Assembly: GCF_032362555.1 (NCBI RefSeq)
Contig: NC_083536.1
Span: 124,001-188,000, forward strand
DNA length: 64,000 nt
From: Amyelois transitella
Lineage: Eukaryota > Arthropoda > Insecta > Lepidoptera > Pyralidae
Reading direction: 5' to 3'
Shown here piece after piece: positions 31,492 to 40,513 of the stretch. The notes under the pieces are model-generated. The model was not told the DNA's origin and did not search any database. It worked only from the letters and a program-made list of their open reading frames with translations. Position 1 is the stretch's first letter. The number at the start of each line of letters is the position of its first letter. A program made the translations under genes and the position numbers.

Positions 31492-32004
31492 ACCTTTAAC
31501 AAAGGTATCAACCGGACCCCTTCTGAAGCTTTGTTTGGAACAAGAACAAGACCTGTCGGTTCAAGTGAGAGTAGGGTTTTGTCAGAGTTAGTCGAAGATA
31601 CTAGACCTATTGATGAAACGGATACGAGTAGGACTGAAATGAGACAGGAGATCAATGAACATATTAAGTCTTGTCAACAAAGAGAAAAACGTACTTTTGA
31701 TAGGAAACGTTGTCAACCCGTCAGTTATAAAGTTGGAGACCTGGTTAGAGTAGAACGACAGGTGCCAGCTTCTGGCCACAGCAAAAAGCTCGTACCTAAG
31801 CATCAGGGTCCTTACAGAATCACGGCCATTCTTGATCATGATCGCTTCCAAGTAGAAGACACTCCACTCACAAAAAAAAGTGGTAGGCGTTTTTCTACCA
31901 TTGTAGCTATCGATAAAATAAAGCCCTGTCTTAGTTTTAACCGACCGCATGAACATGAGTTATTATCTTCCAGTGAGTCAACGGAAAATGAGTCAGCAGA
32001 CTAA
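31492..32004 (+). pseudogene. Gypsy-A integrase C-terminus
   Basis: It reads NRTPSEALFGTRTRP, a charged linker, RTFDRKRCQPVSYKVGDLVRV and KHQGPYRITAILDHDRF (the SH3-like GPY/F module), and ends TENESAD at TAA 32002-32004. Apart from the LINE-F break this segment is open. Confidence 0.85.
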
Positions 32005-32382
32005 TTGTAAAAATATACTTAAATAATAAATTGTAATTGTATACGTTAGATATAATAACGATGAAAAGTGATTAATGGAATTCGGTATTTAATTTTATAA
32101 TAGAATAATTAATTGTTATTTCTGTTAAAATGCACTTAAACATTATTTTTACACACATAGCTCAAATTATTAATTAAGAGTCCTGTATTATTATATTATA
32201 AGCTACCCTAGACTTATTTTTATTGATCCCCACCACCGCCTATAAAAGGAGGCGCTCAGTCCACAGCAGCCCCTGGATCGTGCCAGCTGCCGTTAGTGAT
32301 ACATCTTCATCTGCGTACGAGCCCGCTACAAGGAAAATTTGCGCTTTAGTGCTGTGTCATCCTACTTTGTTTTAAAGTACGG
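32005..32382 (+). other. Gypsy-A 3' end, probable LTR with TATA box
   Basis: No gene. AT-rich sequence is followed by TATAAAAGGAGGCGCTCAGT at 32241-32260, a strong TATA box 25-30 bp ahead of CTCAGTCC, an insect initiator-like site. This is what an LTR promoter would look like. No second copy is present in the window to set the LTR borders. Confidence 0.5.
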
Positions 32383-33015
32383 ATGACAAGTCCCCTGCGC
32401 CAACATAAAGGCGTAGGCGTAGGCGTAGGGGATAGTCGCGCGCAAATCAAGAGAATCCCGGACCGCGAAGGCGAGTTTTCTCTTTCCCCCACTACCCGGC
32501 CTCCCACCAGCGGGTCTCACCGGGGAAGGGGGGAGGGGGGCTGCTCGCCCCGCGGCCCGACGGGCTGCGCACGGCAACTCCCCGCCCGCGCGTCTTTGGG
32601 CTCCGAAATGGAGCCCCAAAAATCAGCTGAAGAGGGTGCGCGCTCCCGCCGCCCCTCACCTCACCCCGCCATCGCCTGCGAATTTGCAGCCAGCCGCCCG
32701 GACTCGCCACAAGACGAACACAAAACTCCGGAGGCAGAAAACACCGAAGACCACGCCGTCGCCTTTTGGGCGGCGAGCAAGTTGGGACAAAGGCGGCGCC
32801 CTCGAGACGATGAGCTGTCGCCTAAGGCAGGTATGGAGCGCGATTATATCACGCTCCACAGCATAATACAATGCGGCCTCCTTAGCGCGGCAGCGCAGAG
32901 TTGGATGGCGCTGTATTTCCGACTGCGAGACGCCGAACAACTAGGAAGCCACCCCGACATCGAGGACGTCGGGATATTGAAACATAGTGCGCGGGACGGG
33001 TGTCGGTGGGACTAG
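32383..33015 (+). pseudogene. Jockey-G ORF1 N-terminal part
   Basis: An ATG at 32383 opens 210 codons of low-complexity, Arg/Ser/Pro-rich sequence, a typical disordered ORF1 N-terminus. A Jockey-like helical segment follows near its end (ERDYITLHSIIQCGLLSAAA). It then goes out of frame; the GC-rich part that follows is readable in other frames. This is probably an ORF1 with frameshifts. Base composition (GC-rich) contrasts sharply with the AT-rich neighbours, as expected for a different element family. Confidence 0.5.
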
Positions 33016-33419
33016 CCATGCCCCCCACACCCGCCCCCCTCCCCTCTCTTCGAGCACCGCGTCAGCGACAGCGCGAGGAAGGGCCGGAATGCGAGACGCC
33101 TACAGCGAAGCGTCCTAGGAAGAGGTCGCACTCGTGGACCCCAAGCCCCCCGCACCCCTCGCACCCCCCGCACCCCTCGGACAAGATAACCGAAGAGCGG
33201 CGGGCTCCGGCTCGGCACTCGTGCCGTCGAGCCCCCCACCGCGCCCCCGCGAAGCGTCCCCGCGTTCGTCTGCGGGCGACACCACTCCGCCTGTCGCCCC
33301 CCCCCGCTAGGGTATCCCGTTACCCCAGTGGAGCCGTGACCCGCGTCTGAGGGCGAACCGCTCCCCCGCCCCCGCGCCGTCGCTGGCAATTCCCGCGTGG
33401 GCTCCGCCGCGACTGGCCG

Positions 33420-33720
33420 CCTCCGCGTCGCCCGCCGCGCCGTCGACCGCGCCGCTCAACTCGCCGCTCACCGCGCCGCCGGCCGCACCGCTTAACGCGC
33501 CGCTCGCCGCGCCGCTCACCGCCCCGCCGGCCGGTCCGCGCACCGCGCCGCCGACTGCGCCGCTCACCGCGCCGCTCAACGCGCCGCTCGCCGCGCCACT
33601 CACCGCGCCGCTTACCGCGCCGCCGGCCGCCACTCGCGCTGCAGCGCCGTCCGCCGCGCGCGCCGCGCCGCCGGCCGCCCTGCGCGCCGCGCCGCCTGCG
33701 GCTCCCTCCGCGTGGGGACA
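33420..33720 (+). repeat. GC-rich minisatellite-like tract in Jockey-G ORF1
   Basis: Repeated units such as GCGCCGCTCACCGCGCCG encode Ala-Pro-Leu/Thr runs (APLTAPLNAPLAAPL). The reverse strand appears as a long open frame (SGAVSGAVSGA), which is only a shadow of the repeat. Confidence 0.75.
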
Positions 33721-34233
33721 GCCGCGGCTGGTCGCCTCCTTACCGGCAACCGCGCCGCCTGCGGCTCCCCCCGCGCGGGGTCTGACAACTGCACCCTCTG
33801 TCTGGGACCGCTCCTACGCGGCTGCCAGTACAAGCGCGCCGCCAGCACCGCCGCCACCACCACAGCACCCAGCACCACCGCTCCAGCACCCGCTGCCGCC
33901 TCTTCGAGGAACAATGGCGCTAACACAGCAGCGCCCCCCTCCCAGGCCTCCCGGACGAAATATCCACCCATCATAGTGGAGAGGCTCCCTGATTGGATGG
34001 TGCACTTTAGGGAGCTCACCACTAAGCTGGGACACCCGCCGTCAGCCCGCCCCTTCGGCGCAGGAGTTAGATTTTCGCCGAGGGACGACACAGAGTACCG
34101 CACCATCCAGAGATACCTCGACGACATTGCGCAACGAGACCAGCGTATATCCTGGTTCTCCTACTCCTTGCCGGCGGAGAGGAATCTCAAGGTGGCGATA
34201 AGAGGCCTCCCCCTGGAGACCCCCGAGGACGCC
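33712..34233 (+). pseudogene. Jockey-G ORF1, gag-like PRE domain, truncated
   Basis: After a Ser/Thr/Ala/Pro linker the frame encodes YPPIIVERLPDWMVHF, RFSPRDDTEYRTIQRYLDD, WFSYSLPAERNLKVAIRGLP and LETPED. This matches the domain that precedes the CCHC zinc knuckles in Jockey ORF1 proteins (PRE_C2HC type). It ends abruptly at the Gypsy-D LTR, so the zinc knuckles are absent. Confidence 0.8.
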
Positions 34234-34408
34234 GAGGCACCGCTATTTGAATTAATATTTTATTTTATTATTAAATGTAAACATCCAACCACCCACTTAG
34301 GAGGGTGACGTGTATTACTAGTATATAAGTTCCCTTATAATCAAATAAAAGTTAGTTACAACACAGCTCGTACTTGTTTTACTTGTGTCCCGATCACCCA
34401 TCAACACA
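34234..34408 (+). repeat. Gypsy-D 5' LTR
   Basis: 175 bp, starting GAGGCACCGC and ending CATCAACACA. It has a TATATAAG box near 34321 and AATAAAAG near 34344. It lacks the usual TG at its start. The start is set by the point where both copies begin to match. Confidence 0.85.
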
Positions 34409-34426
34409 TGGCGACCCTACCAGTGC
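34409..34426 (+). promoter_or_regulatory. Gypsy-D primer-binding site
   Basis: TGGCGACCCTACC follows the 5' LTR directly. TGGCGACC resembles the tRNA-Arg-type primer site of many insect gypsy elements. Confidence 0.6.
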
Positions 34427-34517
34427 GCGCGCGTCCAGTTACTTAGCTCGAATCTGAGAGGACCTTCCAAATATAGTATACGACTAAATTCCAATCTATC
34501 TCGATATGTAATTTACG

Positions 34518-34781
34518 ATGGGGAATCATCAAACTGCTCCAGTCCCGCCTGCCTCTAGCACACCTCCCGAGATTTATACTCAATTGGGAAAAAACAATTT
34601 AATTGAGCAACATTATTTAAGCCAAGGACTTAATAATATAAATTTATACCTCTGTATTGTGGTAGTTGCTGGATTTCTAATTATCATTTTTGTATTGATT
34701 CGTTATATCAATACCTGTTTAAACAAAAGAATTGAGAAACGTGCACAGGGAGAAATATTTAAACAACAAGTAAGAAACTAA
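34518..34781 (+). CDS. Gypsy-D accessory ORF 1, putative myristoylated one-pass membrane protein
   Basis: 87 aa. It starts in a good context (ACGATGG). The N-terminus MGNHQT has Gly2 and Thr6, fitting the N-myristoylation consensus. A short Pro/Ser-rich stretch and an amphipathic region follow, then a hydrophobic segment at about residues 45-63 (LCIVVVAGFLIIIFVLI) flanked by Arg and Lys. The C-terminal 25 residues are basic. Expected topology is membrane-anchored with a basic cytoplasmic tail. I do not recognise a family. It ends at TAA, one base before the next ATG. It could aid particle assembly or membrane targeting in an env-less element, but that is a guess. Confidence 0.7.
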   Translation: MGNHQTAPVPPASSTPPEIYTQLGKNNLIEQHYLSQGLNNINLYLCIVVVAGFLIIIFVLIRYINTCLNKRIEKRAQGEIFKQQVRN

Positions 34782-34782
34782 A

Positions 34783-35103
34783 ATGGAAAGATACATTAAG
34801 GCCGTAGAAGAAGAAATAAAGATATTGTGTGAGTCGTATAATCTCTTTTGTCAAGGCACAAACGTTACCAAGGAAGAAGGGCGCACAGCGATAGTAACAT
34901 ATGTGGAAGGACAAAAAGGTCACTATCGGTGGAGTCCCGAGAATATGACAGCAAAAATATTTGCGGATATTTCTAGACTATTGGACGTAGAGTTTGAAGA
35001 TGGGACTAAAGGTATAGCCCAGATGTCCGTAATCTACGAGGGAAAGTTATTATTTATATGGAAAATCGTGTGGGAAAGAGACAGCACATATGCTGAGTGG
35101 TGA
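34783..35103 (+). CDS. Gypsy-D accessory ORF 2, 106-aa protein of unknown function
   Basis: It starts one base after the stop of accessory ORF 1, in a strong context (AAAATGG), so translation by termination-reinitiation is plausible. The sequence is acidic and mixed: an N-terminal helix (YIKAVEEEIKILCESYNLF), then KGHYRWSPENMTAK and alternating segments ending WKIVWERDSTYAEW. It has two Cys and four Trp, and no signal peptide or membrane segment. It has no resemblance to gag, protease or env that I can see. The open frame in a young element supports coding, but there is no direct evidence of expression. Confidence 0.65.
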   Translation: MERYIKAVEEEIKILCESYNLFCQGTNVTKEEGRTAIVTYVEGQKGHYRWSPENMTAKIFADISRLLDVEFEDGTKGIAQMSVIYEGKLLFIWKIVWERDSTYAEW

Positions 35104-35245
35104 AAAGTGTTAAAGTGCGTGTGAAAAGTGCACCTATGGACTCTAGGTGATATAAATTGTAAGTATATTAACTAGCCTTTATATTCATTAATTATGTTCT
35201 TATATTATGTATCATCAATTTACTTTATAAAAGTGAGTAAGATCT
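35104..35245 (+). other. Spacer before Gypsy-D gag, with a GTAAGT site
   Basis: 142 bp, no gene. GTAAGT at 35159-35164 is a possible splice donor. Confidence 0.3.
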
Positions 35246-36460
35246 ATGGCAGATATAGAACAGTTAATTGAAGGGTTAAAAGATATTAGAACGTATTTAA
35301 TTAAATTGGGACCAGCACGACGTAAAACTCAGAATTTAGAGATAAAAATTAAAGACGTGGAACAAAATTATTTAAAATTTAATGAATTAATTAAAAATTA
35401 TAGTGATCTTATAAAATCTGGTACTATTGACGAAAAAGTAGTAAAAAACATTAATAAAGTAAGTGCAATATACATAGATTTATATGATAACATTAAAAAT
35501 TTATTTACTGAAAAGAATCAAGAAGACATGGAAACTTTTAATATTAAAACAGCTTTAGGATTAATACCTGTAATGACAGAGGATGAAAAAGCTATTCAAC
35601 AATTAATTGATAATATTGAGTACTATAGCTCAATGTTAACTAAACCGGAGTGTATATCAAAATTGATACAATTTATTTTAAAAAGCAGGTTAACACAATC
35701 CGCGAAACTAAAACTAAATAATGACTATCCTACTATTGTCGCATTGTTGAATGATATGAAGAGTAATTTACTTGCAAAAAAAAGTGCTAACGCAGTACAA
35801 ACAAAATTACATAACGCAAGACAAAATAGTGTATCTATTTCCGAATTTGGACAAGAATTATCGGAACTTTTCGTTAAATTAACAATTGCACAAGCCAATG
35901 GTAATTCCGATGACTATAAAACATTAAGAGCAATTAATGAGAAAATGGCAATTAAAAAATTTGCTGATGGGTTGCGAAATCGTAGGATTAGCACCATAAT
36001 CGCAGCTAGAAATTTTGACTCCCTTAAAGATGCCATTCAGGCAGCAGTAGATGAAGAAACAACTGCACCAGGAGCACCTGAAGGTGTAAGTTTATTCTAT
36101 CGTAATAACACACATAGAGGAACCTATCGTCATGCAGTAGGCAATAATCAACAGAGAGGTAATTTCAGGGGAAATTATTATAAGACATTCAATACTACTA
36201 CAAATCGAAATAACAGTAATAATATGCGCTATAACCAGAAATTTCAACGAGGTTATAACGCATCAAAAAGTTTCCGGGGAAGAAATACTTCAAGTGGATA
36301 CAATAGAGGTATTAATAGAGGTATCAATAGATATCAAAACAATAGGAGCAATCATCAAAATACATATAAAAATACGGGAAATATTAACATGCTTAGTAGT
36401 ACATCAGGTAATATAAATAGTGAAGAGAATTTACAACTTGATGAGTTTTTTCGTGAATAA
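35246..36460 (+). CDS. Gypsy-D gag
   Basis: 404 aa. The N-terminal 100 residues are helical (coiled-coil-like); the capsid-type core follows (about residues 100-275, with LIDNIEYYSSMLTKPECISK, SEFGQELSELFVKLT and KMAIKKFADGLRNRRIST). The C-terminal 130 residues are rich in Arg, Asn, Gly and Tyr (RGNFRGNYY, RGINRGINRYQNNR) and replace a zinc knuckle as the nucleic-acid binding part, as in the errantivirus-like gypsy group. The last 41 nt overlap pol in the +1 frame. Confidence 0.9.
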   Translation: MADIEQLIEGLKDIRTYLIKLGPARRKTQNLEIKIKDVEQNYLKFNELIKNYSDLIKSGTIDEKVVKNINKVSAIYIDLYDNIKNLFTEKNQEDMETFNIKTALGLIPVMTEDEKAIQQLIDNIEYYSSMLTKPECISKLIQFILKSRLTQSAKLKLNNDYPTIVALLNDMKSNLLAKKSANAVQTKLHNARQNSVSISEFGQELSELFVKLTIAQANGNSDDYKTLRAINEKMAIKKFADGLRNRRISTIIAARNFDSLKDAIQAAVDEETTAPGAPEGVSLFYRNNTHRGTYRHAVGNNQQRGNFRGNYYKTFNTTTNRNNSNNMRYNQKFQRGYNASKSFRGRNTSSGYNRGINRGINRYQNNRSNHQNTYKNTGNINMLSSTSGNINSEENLQLDEFFRE

Positions 36461-39400
36461 TAATCACATATTTACAGTCGGCAATTCAATGACTATAGAG
36501 TTATATTGTAATGGTAACTTAAACAATTGGTTGATTGACTCTGGAGCCACGATATCAGCAATTAAATATGAATATATTAAGAAACATAACATAAAAATGC
36601 ATTTTAGTGATTTACAAATCTGTGGAATTGGAGGTAATATAAAAGCAATAGGATATACTTATTTACGATTACAATTAGGGAATGACGTTATTACTCAAAA
36701 GGTTTATGTTTTCAATTCCTTACCATGTATTACAACAGGCATTCTTGGACATGATTTCTTATACAAAAATAAAGCCATACTTAATTATGAAACAGATACA
36801 ATTTCGATTGCATTGAATAATCGCAAATTAATAACGTTAAAATTAAAGAATAAGTCATGTTACACATTAACACCACGTTCAGAATCTATTGTATATGTGA
36901 GATGTAACATAAATAAAGATTGTGTAGTTTGTGCTAAAGAATTAAATGAAGGAGTATTTATCGCTAGCACTATTGCCAAACCTATTGATGGAAAAATACC
37001 TATCTTAATTTTAAATACTACGAATAAAGAAATAAAATTAGACAAAATAAATACCACAGTACACGACCTTGATGATTACAATTATTGCAAATTCGAAAAA
37101 CCTAATGAAATTAATGCTGATAGAGTTAAAACGTTGTTTACTCAGTTGAATTTCAATCATTTAAATACGGAAGAAAAAAAGGAATTAAATAAAATATGTG
37201 CCAAATACGCCGATGTTTTTCAATTACCAAATGATAAATTAACCGTCACAACATTATGTAAACAGTCGATACAATTAAAACCAAATATTGATCCAGTATA
37301 TACAAAAAATTATAGGTTGCCACAAACACAAAAAAAAGAATTAGATAAACAAATAGATAAAATGTTAAAGGATGGAATAATAGAACCAACAAGAAGTGAA
37401 TGGTCTAGTCCCGTATTATTAGTACCAAAGAAAGTTGATCCATCGGGCGAAAAGAAATGGCGCCTTGTTATTGATTACAGAAAACTTAATGACAGGATCC
37501 AGGATGATAAATTCCCTCTGCCTAACATAACCGAAATATTAGATTCCTTATCTGGTTCTATTTATTTCAGTCATTTAGATCTTTTTTCTGGTTATTACCA
37601 ACAGGAACTCGAAAAAGAATCAAGAAAATTTACAGCGTTTTGCTCAGGCCAGTATCAAATGACTCGATTACCTATGGGTCTAAAAATTAGCCCAGGTGCA
37701 TTTAGCAGAATGATAACATTAGCTATGTCAGGTTTAACGTACGAAAAATGCTTCGTGTATTTAGATGATATAGTGGTTTTCGGCCGAAATTTAGAAAATC
37801 ATAATAGTAATTTAATAAGTGTTCTTGAAAGATTAAGAAAAGTTAACTTGAAATTAAATCCAGTAAAATGCGAGTTCCTAAAGAAGGAACTACTATACTT
37901 AGGTCATGTAGTAACAGCTGAAGGAATTTTACCAGATCCAGGCAAAATAGAAGCGATTCGTAATTACCCAACACCAAACAACGAAAAAGAGGTAAAAAGT
38001 TTTGTTGCTTTGGCAAATTATTACAGGAAATTTATACCCAAGTTCGCAGAAAAGGCTTACCCATTAACCCAGTTAAGTAAAAAAAATATTAAATTTCATT
38101 GGGACAAGAATTGCCAAAATGCTTTTTGTAGTTTAAAGAAAGCAATAAGTTCCCCGCCGGTATTGCAATATCCAAATTTCAGTGAAAACAACGAATTTAT
38201 TTTACAAACAGATGCATCAGGATATGCTATAGGTGCGGTTCTTTCAAATAATGACGATCGCCCAATAGCTTTTGCAAGCCGAAATTTAAATAAATCTGAA
38301 CTAAATTATGCTACCATAGAAAAAGAACTTCTTGCTATAGTATGGGCAATCAAATATTTCAGACCATATTTATATGGTACACATTTTAAAATAAAAACAG
38401 ATCATAAACCTTTAATTTATCTTTTTAACATGAAAGATCCCTCTAGTCGTTTAACAAAGTTTAGACTTCTTTTAGAAGAATATGATTTCACTGTAGAGTA
38501 CAGAAAAGGAAAAGAAAACATAGTGGCAGATGCTTTATCACGTACGAAAATCACTGTTAAAGATTTAAAAGAAATGAATGAATGTATAAATGTCATGACG
38601 AGAGCAATGAGAAATAGAATGGCAAAACAATCGAGCCAAAATATGAATCAGGAGAACAACTGTAGGACTGATCACCCGAAAGTTGTAGATATTAACTCCA
38701 AAATAAATGGATGTGTCGAATTACGTTTTCTAAACGTTACTGAGCTCAGAAAAATAAAAGCATTAATGCGCAGTAAAAACTATGATATTCAAGAACTAGG
38801 AAATTTTACATACGTTAAAAATCAAAATACTCTTTATATTAAACCACTTTCCTCAGAACAAAAGGTACGAGATACCCTTGTGAAGGAACTTGGTATAGCA
38901 TGTGAAAAATGGAAAATAAATCAAATAACTGTTATTAAAGATAATAACAATAAAATGATAGTAGAAAAGCTAGCTAATGAAATAAAAAACGATGTTAATT
39001 GGACTAGTCCACAGTTATGTATACTAAAAAATGTATCAAGAGTAGAAAATAAAGACGATAAGAAGGTAATATTAAATGATTTCCATTTACTACCCACTAG
39101 CGGTCACGCAGGGATTAAAAGAATGTATAACAATATAAAAAGACGTTATTTTTGGATAGGACTAGAAGACGATATTAAAAATTTTGTGAAAAAATGTTCT
39201 AAATGTCAAAAAGAAAAGTTTTCTTTGTATACTAAGGAACCTATGACTATCACAACCACAGCCAGCACTGCATTCCAGAAAATTTTCTTAGATGTTGTTG
39301 GACCCTTAGACACAGATACAAAGAACTTTTCTTACATTTTAACCCTTCAATGCGACTTAACGAAATATATTGAAGCCTACCCATTAGTGACGAAAGGTTC

Positions 39401-40100
39401 AAAAGAAATCGCTGAAACTCTAGTAAGTAATTTTATACTACGTTATGGTGTTCCAGAAATGATAACAACCGACAGGGGTTCCGAATTCACTTCAACTATT
39501 TTTCAAGAAGTATGCAAATTGTTACAAATAAAAAAGAATACATCTACAGCATATCATCATCAAAGTATTGGGGCATTAGAAAACACCCATAAAAGTCTTG
39601 GCGCTTATCTTCGAATACAAACTGATAATAATCCAGAACATTGGAGTAAGTGGCTACCATTTTGGTGCTTCGCTTACAATACTTCAGTTCATACTGAGAC
39701 AAAATTTACACCATTTGAATTAGTATTTGGTAAAAAGTGTAACCTACCTAGTAATTTAACATCTCAGATTGAACCTCTGTATAATCATGAAAATTATCCA
39801 ATGGAACTTCGTTATAGGCTTCAAATATCTCAAAGAGATGCTAGGGAAAATTTAATTAAGTCTAAAATTGTAAGAAAAGAAAAGTATGATAAGTATATTA
39901 AGCCAACAGTATATAAACCAAATGATGACATACTTATAAGAAATGAAAATAGAAATAAGTTTACTAGCATATTTTCAGGTCCATATAAAGTTGTGAGAGA
40001 GTTAAGTCCAAATGTAGAGATAATAAAAAATGGCAAGATAGATGTAGTTCATAAGAATCGTACTAAGAGATATATACCCGATACTAATTGTACTAGTTAA
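36441..40100 (+). CDS. Gypsy-D pol: protease, RT, RNase H, integrase
   Basis: The open frame begins at 36420. The first ATG is at 36441, inside gag, and the frame is +1 to gag. Domain motifs in order: protease LIDSGATIS; RT WRLVIDYRKLN, LDLFSGYYQ and FVYLDDIVVF; RNase H LQTDASGYAIGAV, IEKELLAIVWA and KTDHKPLIY; integrase finger PTSGHAGIKRMYNNI to CSKCQKEK; DDE core FLDVVGP, TTDRGSEFTS and GALENTHKSL; C-terminal SGPYKVVREL. All catalytic residues are present and no stop occurs in 1226 codons. A slip on TTT-C near 36450 or internal initiation would express it. Confidence 0.95.
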   Translation: MSFFVNNNHIFTVGNSMTIELYCNGNLNNWLIDSGATISAIKYEYIKKHNIKMHFSDLQICGIGGNIKAIGYTYLRLQLGNDVITQKVYVFNSLPCITTGILGHDFLYKNKAILNYETDTISIALNNRKLITLKLKNKSCYTLTPRSESIVYVRCNINKDCVVCAKELNEGVFIASTIAKPIDGKIPILILNTTNKEIKLDKINTTVHDLDDYNYCKFEKPNEINADRVKTLFTQLNFNHLNTEEKKELNKICAKYADVFQLPNDKLTVTTLCKQSIQLKPNIDPVYTKNYRLPQTQKKELDKQIDKMLKDGIIEPTRSEWSSPVLLVPKKVDPSGEKKWRLVIDYRKLNDRIQDDKFPLPNITEILDSLSGSIYFSHLDLFSGYYQQELEKESRKFTAFCSGQYQMTRLPMGLKISPGAFSRMITLAMSGLTYEKCFVYLDDIVVFGRNLENHNSNLISVLERLRKVNLKLNPVKCEFLKKELLYLGHVVTAEGILPDPGKIEAIRNYPTPNNEKEVKSFVALANYYRKFIPKFAEKAYPLTQLSKKNIKFHWDKNCQNAFCSLKKAISSPPVLQYPNFSENNEFILQTDASGYAIGAVLSNNDDRPIAFASRNLNKSELNYATIEKELLAIVWAIKYFRPYLYGTHFKIKTDHKPLIYLFNMKDPSSRLTKFRLLLEEYDFTVEYRKGKENIVADALSRTKITVKDLKEMNECINVMTRAMRNRMAKQSSQNMNQENNCRTDHPKVVDINSKINGCVELRFLNVTELRKIKALMRSKNYDIQELGNFTYVKNQNTLYIKPLSSEQKVRDTLVKELGIACEKWKINQITVIKDNNNKMIVEKLANEIKNDVNWTSPQLCILKNVSRVENKDDKKVILNDFHLLPTSGHAGIKRMYNNIKRRYFWIGLEDDIKNFVKKCSKCQKEKFSLYTKEPMTITTTASTAFQKIFLDVVGPLDTDTKNFSYILTLQCDLTKYIEAYPLVTKGSKEIAETLVSNFILRYGVPEMITTDRGSEFTSTIFQEVCKLLQIKKNTSTAYHHQSIGALENTHKSLGAYLRIQTDNNPEHWSKWLPFWCFAYNTSVHTETKFTPFELVFGKKCNLPSNLTSQIEPLYNHENYPMELRYRLQISQRDARENLIKSKIVRKEKYDKYIKPTVYKPNDDILIRNENRNKFTSIFSGPYKVVRELSPNVEIIKNGKIDVVHKNRTKRYIPDTNCTS

Positions 40101-40336
40101 AAAAAAAAAATAATGATAATAAAAAAAATATATATATACATACATATATTTTTTTTTTGTAATCGGTGGAGATGTAGTATAGGTATCACTTAAGATATAA
40201 TAAATTAAATATTAAAGACATTGGTTATATTATGATGTCATAGTTTGGAATGCATGCAAGTCCTTATAAGGCATAGTTGATAAAACATTATTGTTTATAT
40301 TTAAGATCCGTACATCGGAATGTTAGGTACTCTTTT
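40101..40336 (+). other. Gypsy-D 3' non-coding region
   Basis: 236 bp, with an A/T-rich start including paired poly(A) and poly(T) runs around a TATATATA core (about 40101-40160). There is no env and no clear polypurine tract next to the LTR. Confidence 0.5.
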
Positions 40337-40511
40337 GAGGCACCGCTATTTGAATTAATATTTTATTTTATTATTAAATGTAAACATCCAACCACCCACT
40401 TAGGAGGGTGACGTGTATTACTAGTATATAAGTTCCCTTATAATCAAATAAAAGTTAGTTACAACACAGCTCGTACTTGTTTTACTTGTGTCCCGATCAC
40501 CCATCAACACA
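40337..40511 (+). repeat. Gypsy-D 3' LTR
   Basis: 175 bp, identical by eye to 34234-34408. It is preceded by TACTCTTTT and followed by ACGTCGTCGC of the Jockey flank. Confidence 0.9.
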
Positions 40512-40513
40512 AC

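Larger units (their letters stand above)
12598..32382 (+). mobile_element. Gypsy-A, degraded Ty3/gypsy element split by three insertions
   Basis: Collinear coding pieces are gag (12604-12982), gag zinc knuckles and protease (26085-27060), RT (27171-28436), RNase H and integrase (29916-30945) and integrase C-terminus (31492-32004). They are separated by the DNA transposon, a piggyBac derivative and LINE-F. Removing each insertion with one copy of its target duplication rejoins the reading frame. The 3' LTR probably lies within 32005-32382. The 5' LTR is not identified; the RS-rich piece at 5188-6210 may be its start. Confidence 0.85.
34234..40511 (+). mobile_element. Gypsy-D, intact Ty3/gypsy element with two accessory ORFs and no env
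   Basis: 6,278 bp. The 175-bp LTRs look identical. The order is LTR, primer site, 87-aa membrane-protein ORF, 106-aa ORF, gag, pol, LTR. All four frames are open. Only about 235 bp separate pol from the 3' LTR, so there is no env. Identical LTRs and open frames mark it as recently active. The flanks do not show a clean duplication (ACGC on the left, ACGT on the right). Confidence 0.93.

Noticed and set aside
33012..33633. Long minus-strand frames of SGAVSGA and similar repeats
   Set aside because: They are the reverse of a GC-rich Ala/Pro/Leu-coding repeat in Jockey ORF1; no protein family is visible.
34518..34781. A remnant env gene
   Set aside because: At 87 aa, with one membrane segment, upstream of gag and without signal peptide, cleavage site or fusion motif, it does not look like env.
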